Shown piece after piece: positions 36,758 to 45,266 of a stretch of DNA of 64,000 bases (positions within the stretch are counted from its first letter, which is position 1; each line of letters begins with the position of its first letter). This DNA comes from Chitinophaga chungangae (GTDB lineage: Bacteria; Bacteroidota; Bacteroidia; Chitinophagales; Chitinophagaceae), in assembly GCF_017742215.1 (NCBI RefSeq), contig NZ_JAGHKP010000004.1, positions 853,440 through 917,439 of the forward strand, given 5' to 3'. The position numbers and the translations under genes are program-made. The notes under the pieces are model-generated. The model saw only the letters and a program-made list of their open reading frames with translations. It searched no databases and was not told the DNA's origin.

Positions 36758-36790
36758 AAGGGCTGCCTCAAACGGGCAGCCCTTCTTTTT
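36758..36790 (+). terminator. Terminator after the oligopeptidase gene
   Basis: Stem AAGGGCTGCC / GGCAGCCCTT with a 7-nt loop, then CTTTTT. Confidence 0.88.
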
Positions 36791-36854
36791 CATAAGCATA
36801 ATTCAGAAATTCGCTGAACTTCCGGGCCGTTAGACGGTGGGCCGTTCAAGAGGT

Positions 36855-37406
36855 TTAATGATGTTTGACCGGGTTAGATACCTTTTTGAGCCTGAAACCT
36901 ACGGAAAGCAGGAAAATTCCCAAAAATAACGCATATACCCCGAGCCACCAGGAAATAACCACCACCCCGGCAAGCGGCTGCATAAACAGCAATATCCCGA
37001 AAATAACGGAGAAAATGCCGGCGACGATCAGCATCCATTCGCCGGTCAGCTCTTTGCGCAGCCGGATGGCGATCACTATCTCCAGAATGCCCGTTACGAG
37101 CGACCAAAGGGCCACCAGGGTAACCAGGAAAAGGGCGGTAATGCCCGGCATGAACAGGCAGACGAGCCCCGCGGCAATGCCCGCCAGCCCCAGCAATACA
37201 AATCCCCACCAGCTGCTGTCCGTTTTCATGACCCTGAAGCCGTGGATCAGGGCGAAAAGGCCGTCTACCAGCAGGTAAGCGCCCAGGAAAATCACCAGGA
37301 TGGCCAGCGTAATGGCCGGCCAGAGGAAGGCGACAACGGCGAAAAGCACCGCCAGTACGCCCCGCAGCACGATCAGCCACCAGTATTTTGCAAGCTCATG
37401 GATCAT
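36855..37406 (-). CDS. HdeD-like (DUF308) membrane protein
   Basis: A 183-residue protein with six likely transmembrane helices in three hairpins, for example WLIVLRGVLAVLFAVVAFLWP, LAILVIFLGAYLLVDGLFAL and SWWLGVYALFLGIFLLSVGF. The repeated helix pairs with RGVLAVLFG-like turns are typical of the HdeD acid-resistance family, though in Bacteroidota the function is unproven. Monocistronic on the minus strand, divergent from the ABC-F gene. Confidence 0.8.
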   Translation of the reverse strand: MIHELAKYWWLIVLRGVLAVLFAVVAFLWPAITLAILVIFLGAYLLVDGLFALIHGFRVMKTDSSWWGFVLLGLAGIAAGLVCLFMPGITALFLVTLVALWSLVTGILEIVIAIRLRKELTGEWMLIVAGIFSVIFGILLFMQPLAGVVVISWWLGVYALFLGIFLLSVGFRLKKVSNPVKHH

Positions 37407-37511
37407 CCGTGTAAATTTGGTTGTAATTGATAACGCTACATATCCCGGAAATGTTCAATAATGCGTGCGAAAAGCCGGAAACCGGACCATGGAGTTATGC
37501 CCGGGATTTCG

Positions 37512-37519
37512 TAACTTTG
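37512..37519 (+). promoter_or_regulatory. Candidate -7 element of the ABC-F gene
   Basis: TAACTTTG followed by CGGC; no clear -33 element. It lies 24 bp before the ATG at 37543 and shows that earlier in-frame ATGs are not used. Confidence 0.5.
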
Positions 37520-37542
37520 CGGCTTCAAATTCACAGCCAGGT

Positions 37543-39183
37543 ATGATCAGTGTTAAAAATGTCACGCTTTCTTTCGGCAAACGGGTGTTGTTCGATGAAG
37601 TAAACATCAACTTTACAAAAGGCAACTGCTACGGCGTTATCGGCGCCAACGGGGCGGGTAAGTCCACTTTCCTGAAGATCCTTTCCGGCGAAATAGAGCC
37701 GAACAAGGGCACGGTGGAGATCACCCCGGGCGAACGTATGTCCGTGCTCAAACAGAACCACTACGAGTTCGACGAGGTAACCGTGCTGAACACGGTGCTC
37801 ATGGGCAACAAAAAGCTCTGGGAGATCGCGCATGAAAGGGATTCCATTTATGCGAAAGAAGACTTCACTGAAGAAGACGGCATGCGCGCGGGCGAACTGG
37901 AAGCGGAATACGGCGAGATGGGCGGTTATACCGCCGAAAGCGACGCAGGTACGCTGCTGGGCGACCTGGGCGTGAAAGAAGACCTGCACCAGACGCTGAT
38001 GAAAGACCTGAGCGGCGCGCTCAAAGTAAGGGTGCTGCTGGCACAGGCCCTGTTCGGCAACCCCGACATCCTGCTGCTGGACGAACCCACGAACCACCTG
38101 GACGTGGAAACCATCGGGTGGCTCGAAAACTTCCTGGCCGATTATGAGAACATCGTGATCGTAGTGAGCCACGACCGTCACTTCCTCGACGCCGTGTGCA
38201 CCCACGTGGCGGACGTAGACCGCGCCAAGATCAAAGTATTTACCGGTAACTATACTTTCTGGTACGAATCCAGCCAATTGATCGCTCGCCAGATCAGCGA
38301 TAAGAACAAAAAAATGGAAGACAAGCGGAAAGACCTCATGGACTTTATCGCCCGATTCTCCGCCAACGCCTCCAAATCCAAACAGGCTACTTCCCGTAAA
38401 AAGGCTTTGGAAAAACTGGTAATAGAAGACATCGAGCCTTCCAGCCGCAAATACCCCGGCATCATCTTCAAACAGCTCCGCGAAGTAGGCAACCAGATCC
38501 TGAACGTGGAGAAACTGGAAAAATCGATAGACGGCCGCAAACTCTTCAGCGACGTGACCTTCTCCGTAAACAAGGGAGACAAGATCGCGTTCCTGTCCAA
38601 AGACCACCTGGCCCTCAGCACCTTTTTCGATATCATCAACGGCGATCAGCAGCAGGACGGCGGCAAGCTGGAATGGGGCACCACCGTTACCAAGGCGTAC
38701 CTGCCGGACGATAACGCCCAGTTCTTCACCGGCAACTACAACCTCATGGACTGGCTGCGCCAGTACGTGCCGGCGCATGTGACCGACGTAGACGAGCCTT
38801 TCCTCCGCGGTTTCCTCGGCAGGATGCTGTTCAGCGGAGACGAGATCATGAAAAAAACCTCCGTATTGAGCGGCGGTGAAAAAGTACGTTGCATGGTCAG
38901 CCGCATGATGCTGCAGGACCCGAACGTGGTGATCCTCGACGAGCCTACCAACCACCTGGACCTGGAATCTATCCAGAGCTTCAACGAAAGCATGAAAGAC
39001 TTCAAAGGCATCGTGCTGTTCACCACGCATGACCATACCTTCATGCAGTCCGTGGCGAACCGCATTATCGAGATCACGCCGAACGGCATTATCGACCGCC
39101 TGAGCACATTCGACGAGTACCTGGAAGACGAGCGCGTGAAGAACATCCGCGCGGAAATGTACGGGGAAACAGTTTCAGCTTAG
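37543..39183 (+). CDS. ABC-F family ribosome-associated ATPase (YbiT/EttA-like)
   Basis: A 546-residue protein with two ABC domains and no membrane part, as in translation factors of the ABC-F group. Domain 1: Walker A GANGAGKST (34-42), signature LSGALK (156-161, non-canonical), Walker B LLLDEPTNHLD. The linker (about 240-300) is charged and helical. Domain 2: Walker A replaced by SKDHLALST (352-360, Leu358 for Lys), signature LSGGEK (442-447), Walker B VVILDEPTNHLD. So one composite ATP site is canonical and the other is degenerate on both faces. Start 37543 follows the -7 box; the frame is open upstream. Confidence 0.88.
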   Translation: MISVKNVTLSFGKRVLFDEVNINFTKGNCYGVIGANGAGKSTFLKILSGEIEPNKGTVEITPGERMSVLKQNHYEFDEVTVLNTVLMGNKKLWEIAHERDSIYAKEDFTEEDGMRAGELEAEYGEMGGYTAESDAGTLLGDLGVKEDLHQTLMKDLSGALKVRVLLAQALFGNPDILLLDEPTNHLDVETIGWLENFLADYENIVIVVSHDRHFLDAVCTHVADVDRAKIKVFTGNYTFWYESSQLIARQISDKNKKMEDKRKDLMDFIARFSANASKSKQATSRKKALEKLVIEDIEPSSRKYPGIIFKQLREVGNQILNVEKLEKSIDGRKLFSDVTFSVNKGDKIAFLSKDHLALSTFFDIINGDQQQDGGKLEWGTTVTKAYLPDDNAQFFTGNYNLMDWLRQYVPAHVTDVDEPFLRGFLGRMLFSGDEIMKKTSVLSGGEKVRCMVSRMMLQDPNVVILDEPTNHLDLESIQSFNESMKDFKGIVLFTTHDHTFMQSVANRIIEITPNGIIDRLSTFDEYLEDERVKNIRAEMYGETVSA

Positions 39184-39205
39184 AAAATGAAGAATAATAA
39201 AATGA

Positions 39206-39235
39206 AAGAGCGGACCATGTGTCCGCTCTTTTTTA
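39206..39235 (+). terminator. Terminator after the ABC-F gene
   Basis: Stem AAGAGCGGAC / GTCCGCTCTT with a 5-nt loop and following T run. Confidence 0.88.
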
Positions 39236-39277
39236 TCGGGTTACTTTTTTGGGAATCAGCTCTCTTTTCCAGAGATA

Positions 39278-39703
39278 TTACGAAAGGTATTTTTCGATTT
39301 CTTTCATTTTCGAACGGTCGAGCGGTTTGGTGATGTAAGCCATCAGCTCGGGCGTTCTGCTCACTTTTTCCATGTCCTGTATGTTCATGGAAGAAGAGCA
39401 CATGATGATGGGCACGTCTTGCGGCAGCTTGTTTTTGAAGCCGCGGAAAGCCTCTATAAAGTCCCATCCGTTCATCCGCTGCATGTTCATGTCGAGAATG
39501 ATAAGGCAGGGGAGATTACTGGCTGCGAACGAGGTCAGGTCTTCAATGGCGTCTTCAGCGGATAGGAAGGAGTTCACGCTCACGTCCCATCCCTGCAAAC
39601 CAAACATTTTCTTTACAATAAAGTGGAAAATCTCATCGTCGTCGATCACATAAACTACTTTATTCGTATGTTCCATGTCGTATTTATTATCGAATAGCTT
39701 CAT
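39278..39703 (-). CDS. Single-domain response regulator (receiver only)
   Basis: A 141-residue CheY-like protein: acidic pocket VYVIDDDEIFHF, phosphoacceptor Asp in LIILDMNMQRMNGWDF, switch Ser/Thr in IIMCSSSM and Lys in AYITKPLDRS. No output domain, so it acts by protein contact or in a phosphorelay. No kinase is adjacent. The start is uncertain: ATG at 39703 (MKLFDNK) or 39676 (MEHTNK); both keep the whole domain. Confidence 0.85.
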   Translation of the reverse strand: MKLFDNKYDMEHTNKVVYVIDDDEIFHFIVKKMFGLQGWDVSVNSFLSAEDAIEDLTSFAASNLPCLIILDMNMQRMNGWDFIEAFRGFKNKLPQDVPIIMCSSSMNIQDMEKVSRTPELMAYITKPLDRSKMKEIEKYLS

Positions 39704-39884
39704 AATATTTGGCTTTTTTCCAAATTCGTCGGCCCGCAAGGCTTCGTTTCCGGTTCAGATTCTCATTTTTTGCGTCTACTGTAAGCTTGTTCGTAATTTC
39801 CTCGCAAAGAAAGTTAATTTTATTTTATTTTCATATATATTTTAATTCCAATAACTATCGGTTAACAAACATGGCAAAAATGAA

Positions 39885-39913
39885 AAAGGGCGCGGCTCGA
39901 CGCCACGCCCTTT
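39885..39913 (-). terminator. Terminator after the coiled-coil membrane protein
   Basis: Stem AAAGGGCGTGGC / GCCGCGCCCTTT on the minus strand (one mismatch), 5-nt loop, followed by TTCATTTTT. Confidence 0.75.
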
Positions 39914-39938
39914 GCTATGAATGTTGGATTGTCTGTCC

Positions 39939-40904
39939 TTAATTAAAAAGACCGCCTTTTTTCAGGTTCACTTTGCCTGCGCCGATCTTGAAACCGCCCT
40001 GGTAGATCTCCACGGAGTAATCGCCGGGTTTGAAGTCGGAGTTCTGTTTCCAGTCCATGCTCACAGGGGTGGTGCCGCCAGCTTCGTAAGAAACCACTTT
40101 TTTCACCGTGTAGAGTTTCTCCGTACCGTCTTCCAGTGTGAAGCGGCCGCTGCCGAGGGCTTCAACCGCCAGGGGCGAACCGTCGGGCGCGGTGATGGCA
40201 ACGAAGATCTCTTTGTCGCCAGACTGTGCGATGCGGTTATCCAGGTCGAAAGAAACTCTCATCATGTCTGCGCGTTTTGCTTTGGAAGTCACTTCTTCCT
40301 TGCCGTTGCGCCTGACGTTGATGGGAGACAGCTTGATGTTGGAAGCGTGCAGCACGGAACCGAGGTCTACGCGTTTGCCGAGGCTGTCTTTCACCGTGGT
40401 CACGGAATCGCGTTCTTTACGGGCTACGTCGCGCTCGCCGGTGATCACGATCTTTTCGCCTTCCAGCCTTTCGATGGTAGACACATAGTTTTCGGTATTG
40501 CTCTTCAGCTGCTCGATGAGCCTGCGCGCTTCGGCCAGTTCGGCCGCGGTCGCGTTTTTGTTGCTGAGGATGCTCTGGATACGGCCTTTCATATCCGCTA
40601 TTTCTTTATCCTTGCTTTTTACGAGACTGTCCATGCGGGAGTTCTGGGAGATCAGGTCATCCAGTCGCGCCTGGGCGGCATCATATTCAGATTGCAGTTC
40701 GTCCCTGGAGGTGGTCAGAGTGTCCAGCTGGTTTTCTTTGGTAGCGATTTCCTTGCTGGATTGGCTTTTGTCGTAAAACATGTAACCCCATGTTCCCACC
40801 AGGGCGGCAATGAGAACGCCGTAAATAATACCGTTTTTGTTGCTTTTTGGTCTTTCAGGTCCGGAAGTACTGGGCGTACCAGTATTAAAGGTGTTTTCCG
40901 CCAT
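39939..40904 (-). CDS. Membrane-anchored coiled-coil protein, unknown function
   Basis: A 321-residue protein. A Ser/Thr/Pro-rich cytoplasmic start (about 25 residues) is followed by one transmembrane helix (GIIYGVLIAALVGTWGYMFY), a long coiled coil (about residues 48-175, for example RLIEQLKSNTENYVSTIERLEGEK), and a beta-rich C-terminal domain from about 185, ending YSVEIYQGGFKIGAGKVNLKKGG. The topology puts the coil and beta domain outside the cytoplasm. It has no enzymatic motif and no operon partner. Structural role in the envelope is an inference. Confidence 0.75.
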   Translation of the reverse strand: MAENTFNTGTPSTSGPERPKSNKNGIIYGVLIAALVGTWGYMFYDKSQSSKEIATKENQLDTLTTSRDELQSEYDAAQARLDDLISQNSRMDSLVKSKDKEIADMKGRIQSILSNKNATAAELAEARRLIEQLKSNTENYVSTIERLEGEKIVITGERDVARKERDSVTTVKDSLGKRVDLGSVLHASNIKLSPINVRRNGKEEVTSKAKRADMMRVSFDLDNRIAQSGDKEIFVAITAPDGSPLAVEALGSGRFTLEDGTEKLYTVKKVVSYEAGGTTPVSMDWKQNSDFKPGDYSVEIYQGGFKIGAGKVNLKKGGLFN

Positions 40905-40998
40905 AGTGTTCTTTTTTATTTATTGATTGTTATATGGGTAAAATTTTTCTAAAATCCCAAAACGTTAATTTTTACTTAAATTACACGTTTTAAATCCT

Positions 40999-41727
40999 TT
41001 GGCTGTGCTCAACAATGTCGCTCTCGATCAATTACTGCTCTTCGATATAGAAACAACGCCGCTTTATTCGTCGTTCCATCACCTGCCAGACGAGCTTCAG
41101 CGCCTCTGGGAAGAAAAAATTACAAAAACTGCGCCAGATTCTGAAAACCCTGCCGGCCTGTTTGACGAAAGGGCGGGTCTATACGCCGAGTTCGGAAAGA
41201 TCGTTTGTATCTCCGCCGGCTTGTTTTTTACGGAAAATGGTCAGTATCAACTACGTATAAAATCTTTTTCCGGTCACAACGAAAAAGAGCTGCTCGCCGG
41301 GTTTACAGACCTCGTGGAAAAATTTTCCGCAAAAAATCCGCGCTTCCAGTTTGCCGGGCATAACATTAAGGAATTCGATATTCCCTATATTTGCCGCCGC
41401 GCCGTCATTAACAATCTTCCGCTGCCCGGCCCCCTGCAGGTGCACCAGTACAAACCCTGGGAGCAGCCCCTGCTGGACACGCTGCAGCTCTGGCGTTTCG
41501 GCGATTTTAAAAATTACACCTCGCTCAAGCTGCTGGCCGCCGTGCTAGGCATACCCACGCCGAAAGACGATATAGACGGCAGCATGGTTGGCCGCGTGTA
41601 CTGGGAAGAGCAGGACCTCGCCAGGGTCGTGGAGTACTGCCAGAAAGACGTGCTGACCGTGGGCCAGCTGCTGCTGCGTTTCAAAGGATTGCCGCTGATG
41701 GAGAAAGAAAGCGTGTCGGTGGTTTAA
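40999..41727 (+). CDS. Predicted 3'-5' exonuclease, PolB-like DEDD family
   Basis: A 242-residue RNase H-fold exonuclease of the PolB-like exo2 type. Exo I is LLLFDIETTP (residues 12-21), Exo II is AGHNIKEFDIPYICRR and Exo III is VEYCQKDVLTV with the last Asp; these supply the four acidic metal ligands. No polymerase domain. There is no in-frame ATG before Exo I; TTG at 40999 or GTG at 41005 must be used. holA follows after 13 bp, suggesting a role near replication or repair. Confidence 0.82.
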   Translation: MAVLNNVALDQLLLFDIETTPLYSSFHHLPDELQRLWEEKITKTAPDSENPAGLFDERAGLYAEFGKIVCISAGLFFTENGQYQLRIKSFSGHNEKELLAGFTDLVEKFSAKNPRFQFAGHNIKEFDIPYICRRAVINNLPLPGPLQVHQYKPWEQPLLDTLQLWRFGDFKNYTSLKLLAAVLGIPTPKDDIDGSMVGRVYWEEQDLARVVEYCQKDVLTVGQLLLRFKGLPLMEKESVSVV

Positions 41728-41740
41728 AAGGAAAGGAAAC

Positions 41741-42739
41741 ATGGATTACCAGGATATAATCAGGGATTGGAAAAACAACAAGTTCCGCTCGCTCTACTGG
41801 CTCGAGGGGGAAGAGGATTTTTTTATCGACCAGGTGGTGAATTACGCGGAGCATCACCTGCTCAGCGAAGCCGATAAAGGGTTCAACCTCACCGTGCTGT
41901 ACGGCAAGGAAACCGACTGGGCCACCGTGATCAACGCCTGCCGCCGCTACCCCATGTTCGCCGAGCGCCAGGTGGTGATACTCAAAGAAGCGCAATCCAT
42001 GCGCGACCTGCTGAAGCTGGAGCCTTACATCGACAAACCGCTGGATTCCACCGTATTTGTAGTAGCGCATAAACAGGGCAAGATAGACGGGCGCAGCAAA
42101 ATGGCGAAGCTGATCAAAGACCGCGGCGTAATGCTTTCCACCAAAAAGCTCTACGACAACCAGCTGCCTTCCTGGGCGGAAACGTACGTGCGCTCGCAGG
42201 GGCTCGCCATTTCCGAAAAGGCGTGCATATTGCTGGCAGACCATATCGGCAACGATCTTTCCCGCATCGCCAATGAAATAGACAAGCTGCTGGTAAACCT
42301 TCCCGAAGGGAAAAAGATCGACGAAAGCGATATTGAAAAATATGTGGGCATCAGCAAGGAATACAACGTGTTCGAATTGCAGAACGCCATCGGGCAGATG
42401 GACATGGTGAAGGTGATGCGCATCGTGCGGTATTTCACCGCCAACCCCAAAGCCGCGCCCATCCAGATGCTGATACCGGCTTTATATAATTATTTCTCCA
42501 AAATGAACCTGCTGTTCGGCATCAAGGGAGGGGAGAAGGAAATGGCCGCCGCATTGGGCGTGCATCCTTTTTTTCTGAAAGATTACACCGCCGCCGCGCG
42601 CAAGTTCGGGCCGGAAGGCACGGAGCGCGCCATTCTTTTGCTGCACCGGTACAACCTGCGCAGCATCGGCATCGGCGATAGCGGGAACGAAGACGGGGAG
42701 TTGCTGAAGGAACTGGTTTACCGGATCTTACGGCCTTGA
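41741..42739 (+). CDS. holA: DNA polymerase III delta subunit
   Basis: The 332-residue clamp-loader wrench that opens the beta clamp. The N-terminal FRSLYWLEGEEDFFIDQVV is the HolA family start; the AAA+-like fold lacks a working P-loop, as expected for delta. ERQVVILKEAQSM, DNQLPSWAETYVRSQG and ADHIGNDLSRIANEIDKLL follow in family order. It is downstream of the exonuclease and its last 12 bp overlap the convergent ribF. Confidence 0.92.
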   Translation: MDYQDIIRDWKNNKFRSLYWLEGEEDFFIDQVVNYAEHHLLSEADKGFNLTVLYGKETDWATVINACRRYPMFAERQVVILKEAQSMRDLLKLEPYIDKPLDSTVFVVAHKQGKIDGRSKMAKLIKDRGVMLSTKKLYDNQLPSWAETYVRSQGLAISEKACILLADHIGNDLSRIANEIDKLLVNLPEGKKIDESDIEKYVGISKEYNVFELQNAIGQMDMVKVMRIVRYFTANPKAAPIQMLIPALYNYFSKMNLLFGIKGGEKEMAAALGVHPFFLKDYTAAARKFGPEGTERAILLLHRYNLRSIGIGDSGNEDGELLKELVYRILRP

Positions 42740-43660
42740 CGTGATGGTCCTGGCCTGGTGCACATCGTCTTTCATCTGCTGCACCAGCGCTTCCACGGAA
42801 TCGAATTTTTTATCAGAACGGATGTACTCGAGGAAATCCACCCGGATGGCCTCGCCGTAAATTTCTGTGTCGAAATCGAGGATGAACACTTCTATGCGCA
42901 GTTCGCTGCCATTGAAAGTGGGGCGGGTGCCGATGTTGAGCGCGCCTTTATGCCACTGGCCGCCTACGGATACCGTTACGGCATACACGCCCTGCGCGGG
43001 GATGAGTTTGCGGCGGTCGTGCAGTTGGATATTGGCCGTGGGGAAGCCCAGCTTGCGGCCCATTTTATCGCCGTGCACCACGGTGCCGTTGATGAAATAC
43101 GGGTAGCCCAGCAGTTCGTCCGCCAGCGCGGTGGCGCCTTCCTGCAGGCTTTTGCGGATCTTGGTGGAGCTTACGGTAAGGTCGTGCACCACCTGCTGCG
43201 GGATCTCGAGCAGCCGGAAGCCGTAACGCTGCTGCTCCGCCTCGAGCAGTTCCAGCCCGCCTTCGCGGTTGTGGCCGAAACGGTGGTCGTACCCGATGAT
43301 GATGGTATGCGGGCGGAAAGTGCTGATGAGGAAATCTTCCAGGTAAGCGGTGGCGGAAAGCTCGGAGAACGTTTTGGTGAAAGGCACTACCACGAGATGA
43401 TGAATGCCGAATTTTTCCAGCAGGTGGATCTTTTCGTCGAGCGTGGTAAGCAGGTGAACGGATTTGTCGTGCGGGGCCAGCACTTCGCGCGGGTGCGGAT
43501 CGAACGTGATAATGACCGTTTCCCCGTTGCAGGCCGCCGCGGCTTCCTGCAGCTGGCGCAGAATGTACTGGTGGCCGGTATGCACGCCGTCGAAAGTGCC
43601 GATGGTGATCACGGCATTCCTGAAAACGGGCAAATGTTGTAAATCTCTGTGAACCTGCAT
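42728..43660 (-). CDS. ribF: Bifunctional riboflavin kinase / FAD synthetase
   Basis: Makes FMN from riboflavin and FAD from FMN. The 310-residue protein has the nucleotidyltransferase domain with TIGTFDGVHTGHQYIL, IGYDHRFGHNREG and SSTKIRKSL, then the kinase domain with NGTVVHGDKMGRKLGFPTAN (PTAN motif), GVYAVTV and IEVFILDFDTEIYGE. Both domains look complete. Convergent with holA (12-bp overlap) and divergent from purM. Confidence 0.95.
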   Translation of the reverse strand: MQVHRDLQHLPVFRNAVITIGTFDGVHTGHQYILRQLQEAAAACNGETVIITFDPHPREVLAPHDKSVHLLTTLDEKIHLLEKFGIHHLVVVPFTKTFSELSATAYLEDFLISTFRPHTIIIGYDHRFGHNREGGLELLEAEQQRYGFRLLEIPQQVVHDLTVSSTKIRKSLQEGATALADELLGYPYFINGTVVHGDKMGRKLGFPTANIQLHDRRKLIPAQGVYAVTVSVGGQWHKGALNIGTRPTFNGSELRIEVFILDFDTEIYGEAIRVDFLEYIRSDKKFDSVEALVQQMKDDVHQARTITSRP

Positions 43661-43705
43661 GGCTGTGCGATCATATTTTCAAAAACGCCGTGCAAATCTA
43701 AATGT

Positions 43706-43729
43706 TTTGAACGGATTACAATACTTTTG
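43706..43729 (+). promoter_or_regulatory. Candidate purM promoter
   Basis: TACTTTTG at 43722-43729 fits the -7 consensus and is followed by CACTTT; a TTTG at 43706 is only 12 bp upstream, short for a -33. Confidence 0.5.
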
Positions 43730-43759
43730 CACTTTAAATACAGCTAATTCAGGACAATC

Positions 43760-44938
43760 GTGGACCAAAACCTTTACGCAAAAAGAGGCGTTTCAGCCGG
43801 CAAAGAGGATGTGCATAACGCTATCCGCAATATCGACAAGGGCCTGTTCCCCCGCGCATTCTGCAAGATCATCCCCGATATTCTCGGCGGCGACGCGGAA
43901 TGGTGCAACATCATGCATGCGGACGGGGCCGGCACCAAATCGAGCCTGGCCTACGCTTACTGGAAAGAAACCGGCGACATCGGCGTTTGGCGCGGCATCG
44001 CGCAGGACGCGATCATCATGAACACCGACGATCTTCTCTGCGTGGGCGCTACGGATAATATCCTGCTTTCTTCCACCATCGGCCGCAATAAAAACCTGGT
44101 GCCCGGCGAAGTGATCGCCGCCATCATCAACGGCACCGAAGAAATACTCGAAGAGCTGCGCAGCTACGGTATGGGCATTTACAGCACCGGCGGAGAAACG
44201 GCGGATGTGGGCGACCTCGTGCGCACCATCATCGTAGATTCCACGGTAACCTGCCGCATGAAACGCGCCGATGTGATTTCCAACGACCGCATCAAAGCCG
44301 GCGACGTGATCGTGGGGCTGTCGTCTTACGGCCAGGCCAGCTACGAAAGGGAGTACAACGGCGGCATGGGCAGCAACGGGCTTACTTCCGCGCGGCACGA
44401 CGTGTTCAATAAAACGGTGGCGGAGAAATTCCCGGAAAGTTATGATCCGGGTATCCCTAAAGAACTGGTGTTCAGCGGCAAAAAAGCCCTCACCGATATG
44501 ATAGACATTCCCGGTTTTGCGCCGGTGACCGCAGGCAAGCTGGTGCTGAGCCCAACGCGCACTTACGCGCCGGTGATCAGCCAGGTGCTGGAGCATTTCC
44601 GGGCGGAAGTGCATGGCATGGTGCATTGCAGCGGCGGCGCGCAAACCAAGGTGCTGCATTTTATCGACAAGCTGCATGTGATCAAAGACAACCTGTTGCC
44701 TGTTCCGCCGCTTTTCAGCCTCATACAGGAGCAATCCGGCACCAGCTGGCGGGAAATGTACCAGGTGTTCAACATGGGCCACAGGATGGAATTGTACGTG
44801 CCAGAGCACATCGCGGACGACATTATCCGCATCAGCCAGACCTACAGCATCGACGCGCAGGTGGTGGGCAGGGTAACAGACAGTCCTGAAAAGAAAGTGA
44901 CCGTAAAAAGCGTTCACGGCGAATTTGAATACGCGTAA
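43760..44938 (+). CDS. purM: Phosphoribosylformylglycinamidine cyclo-ligase (AIR synthase)
   Basis: Fifth step of purine synthesis, closing the imidazole ring with ATP. The 392-residue protein begins at a GTG with LYAKRGVSAGKEDVH, has MHADGAGTKSSLAYAYWKETG, AQDAIIMNTDDLLCVGATD, GGETADVGDLVRTI and GLSSYGQASYEREYNGG, the AIR synthase family glycine-rich signatures. It is longer than the roughly 345 residues of E. coli PurM, typical of the Bacteroidota branch. Single-gene transcript with terminator. Confidence 0.92.
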   Translation: MDQNLYAKRGVSAGKEDVHNAIRNIDKGLFPRAFCKIIPDILGGDAEWCNIMHADGAGTKSSLAYAYWKETGDIGVWRGIAQDAIIMNTDDLLCVGATDNILLSSTIGRNKNLVPGEVIAAIINGTEEILEELRSYGMGIYSTGGETADVGDLVRTIIVDSTVTCRMKRADVISNDRIKAGDVIVGLSSYGQASYEREYNGGMGSNGLTSARHDVFNKTVAEKFPESYDPGIPKELVFSGKKALTDMIDIPGFAPVTAGKLVLSPTRTYAPVISQVLEHFRAEVHGMVHCSGGAQTKVLHFIDKLHVIKDNLLPVPPLFSLIQEQSGTSWREMYQVFNMGHRMELYVPEHIADDIIRISQTYSIDAQVVGRVTDSPEKKVTVKSVHGEFEYA

Positions 44939-44960
44939 AAAATGCTCATATACTGAAAAG

Positions 44961-44994
44961 GCCGGCTGAATATACCGTTCAGCCGGCTTTTTTT
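44961..44994 (+). terminator. Terminator of purM
   Basis: Stem GCCGGCTGAA / TTCAGCCGGC, 7-nt loop, followed by seven T. Confidence 0.9.
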
Positions 44995-45002
44995 GTTCCG
45001 GC

Positions 45003-45180
45003 CCCGCGAGGTCTAAACCAGGTCCAGGCTACATCGAGGCTGCCTCTAACCTGGATGTAACCGGCTTGCATCAGCCTTGTATCCGCATCTTACTGGCCGT
45101 TAGACGGCCTCTAGGCGGCCGCTTACTGGCCTCTTAGCAGGGTGTTTTCTCTTACAGGGATTTTACAGGTTTTTTGCCCG
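45003..45180. other. Noncoding block with short inverted and direct repeats
   Basis: Between two terminators facing each other. CTTACTGGCC occurs twice, GGCCG and CGGCC flank TTAGA, and CCAGG...GAGG pairs with CCTC...CCTGG. No open frame of note. Possibly an unrecognised RNA or a decayed repeat element. Confidence 0.35.
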
Positions 45181-45196
45181 GCGGTTTCCCCGGAAC

Positions 45197-45224
45197 AAAA
45201 AAGCTCCGGGCGGAAGCCCGGAGC
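45197..45224 (-). terminator. Terminator of the BlaI/BlaR1-like operon
   Basis: Stem GCTCCGGGC / GCCCGGAGC with a 4-nt loop; AAAAAA on its left is a T run for the minus strand. Confidence 0.88.
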
Positions 45225-45266
45225 CATCAGTTTCTACTACGTTTGTATTTGCTCTTATTCTTATCA

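Noticed and set aside
36824..36837. GGCCGTTAGACGG shared with the 45.1 kb block
   Set aside because: A 13-mer shared once in 64 kb is expected by chance.
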